NCBI GenBank assembly: GCA_035275625.1
Contig: DATEMK010000561.1
Location: forward strand, 1-6,637
DNA: 6,637 nucleotides
Source of the DNA: DATEMK01 sp035275625
GTDB taxonomy: Bacteria; Bacteroidota; Bacteroidia; AKYH767-A; OLB10
Reading direction: 5' to 3'
Shown piece after piece: positions 6,175-6,637 of this stretch (its first letter is position 1; each line of letters begins with the position of its first letter). Below the pieces are notes generated by a model that had not been told where the DNA came from, did no database searches, and saw only the letters and a list, made by a program, of their open reading frames with translations. The position numbers were made by a program, and so were the translations under genes.

Positions 6175-6609
6175 ATGAGAATCTGGTCATTACATCCAAA
6201 GTATCTTGATGCAAAAGGGTTGGTTGCCCTGTGGCGTGAAACACTCCTGGCAAAACATGTTCTTGAAGGTAAAACCAGGGGCTACAAAAATCATCCCCAG
6301 CTTAACAGGTTTAAAAAATTAAAGAAGCCGGTTGATGCCATCAACCAATACCTGGCTGAAATACACTCCGAAGCATGCCTCAGAAAATATAATTTTGACG
6401 AAGAAAAAATAAACCGGAGTTTTAAACCTGCAAAACTAACCGTAACCAAAGGGCAGCTTGATTATGAAATAAAACATTTATTAAATAAATTAATGGAACG
6501 CGACATTAAAAGATATAAAGAGATGAAAATGAAAAAAACTTTTGAATGCAACCCGCTTTTTGAAGTAATTGAAGGCAAAATTGAGGAATGGGAAGTTATT
6601 GGCAGTTAG
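6175..6609 (+). CDS. Pyrimidine dimer DNA glycosylase (T4 endonuclease V family)
   Basis: This 144-residue protein resembles the T4 endonuclease V / pyrimidine dimer glycosylase family. Those enzymes cut the glycosyl bond of UV-induced thymine dimers and then nick the abasic site, starting base excision repair in the cytoplasm. The start M-R-I-W-S-L-H-P-K-Y-L-D, then L-W-R-E (19-22), K-H-V-L-E-G-K-T-R-G-Y-K-N-H-P-Q-L (27-43) and Y-L-A-E-I-H-S-E-A (59-67) match the family pattern. From memory, R21-E22 lines up with R22-E23 of the T4 enzyme, E23 being its catalytic glutamate. An in-frame TTG at 6148 would add nine residues. I chose the ATG at 6175 because the T4 enzyme uses its free N-terminus as nucleophile and an extension would bury it. 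Length is close to the T4 protein (138). The gene lies 23 bases after the DUF218 lipoprotein gene with no promoter seen between. The family call is good; activity is inferred. Confidence 0.82.
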   Translation: MRIWSLHPKYLDAKGLVALWRETLLAKHVLEGKTRGYKNHPQLNRFKKLKKPVDAINQYLAEIHSEACLRKYNFDEEKINRSFKPAKLTVTKGQLDYEIKHLLNKLMERDIKRYKEMKMKKTFECNPLFEVIEGKIEEWEVIGS

Positions 6610-6637
6610 TATCCATTCAAACTTCTCCAATTACAAC

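Overview
This AT-rich window looks like chromosome from a member of the Bacteroidota. The evidence is a type IX secretion (T9SS) sorting domain, several promoters of the TAnnTTTG class used by the Bacteroidetes sigma factor, weak or absent Shine-Dalgarno sequences, and genes typical of that phylum (DUF983, a secreted C45-type protein). No rRNA, tRNA, insertion sequence, CRISPR array or phage gene was seen. Species cannot be named from this sequence alone.

Layout. The left edge carries an intrinsic terminator (11-40) for a gene outside the window. It runs straight into a well-formed promoter (38-69) and a leader of about 115 bases containing a strong stem-loop (87-117). The leader precedes a small T9SS-sorted secreted protein (192-1025). 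A DUF983 zinc-finger membrane protein (1518-1120) faces it from the minus strand. It diverges from a two-gene operon across 82 bases that hold one promoter box on each strand. The operon encodes a membrane-anchored C45/penicillin-acyltransferase-like Ntn hydrolase with a TPR-like tail (1601-3301) and a phenylacetate-CoA-ligase-type acyl-activating enzyme (3301-4599). Their stop and start codons overlap as TAATG. Next come an unrecognised secreted protein with its own promoter box (4694-5338), a DUF218/YdcF-type lipoprotein (5432-6151) and a pyrimidine dimer DNA glycosylase of the T4 endonuclease V family (6175-6609).

How the genes relate. The only strong functional coupling is the C45 hydrolase with the CoA ligase. 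This pairs a CoA-thioester-forming enzyme with a relative of the penicillin acyltransferase, but the predicted periplasmic placement of the hydrolase argues against a simple acyl hand-off. Four proteins have N-terminal signals sending them to the envelope or outside, and DUF983 is an integral membrane protein. The glycosylase is a cytoplasmic DNA repair enzyme that appears to ride behind the lipoprotein gene. I do not see a clearly new defence or mobile system. The most noteworthy points are the glycosylase N-terminus, the C45/ligase pair, the leader hairpin and the arrangement of the divergent promoters.
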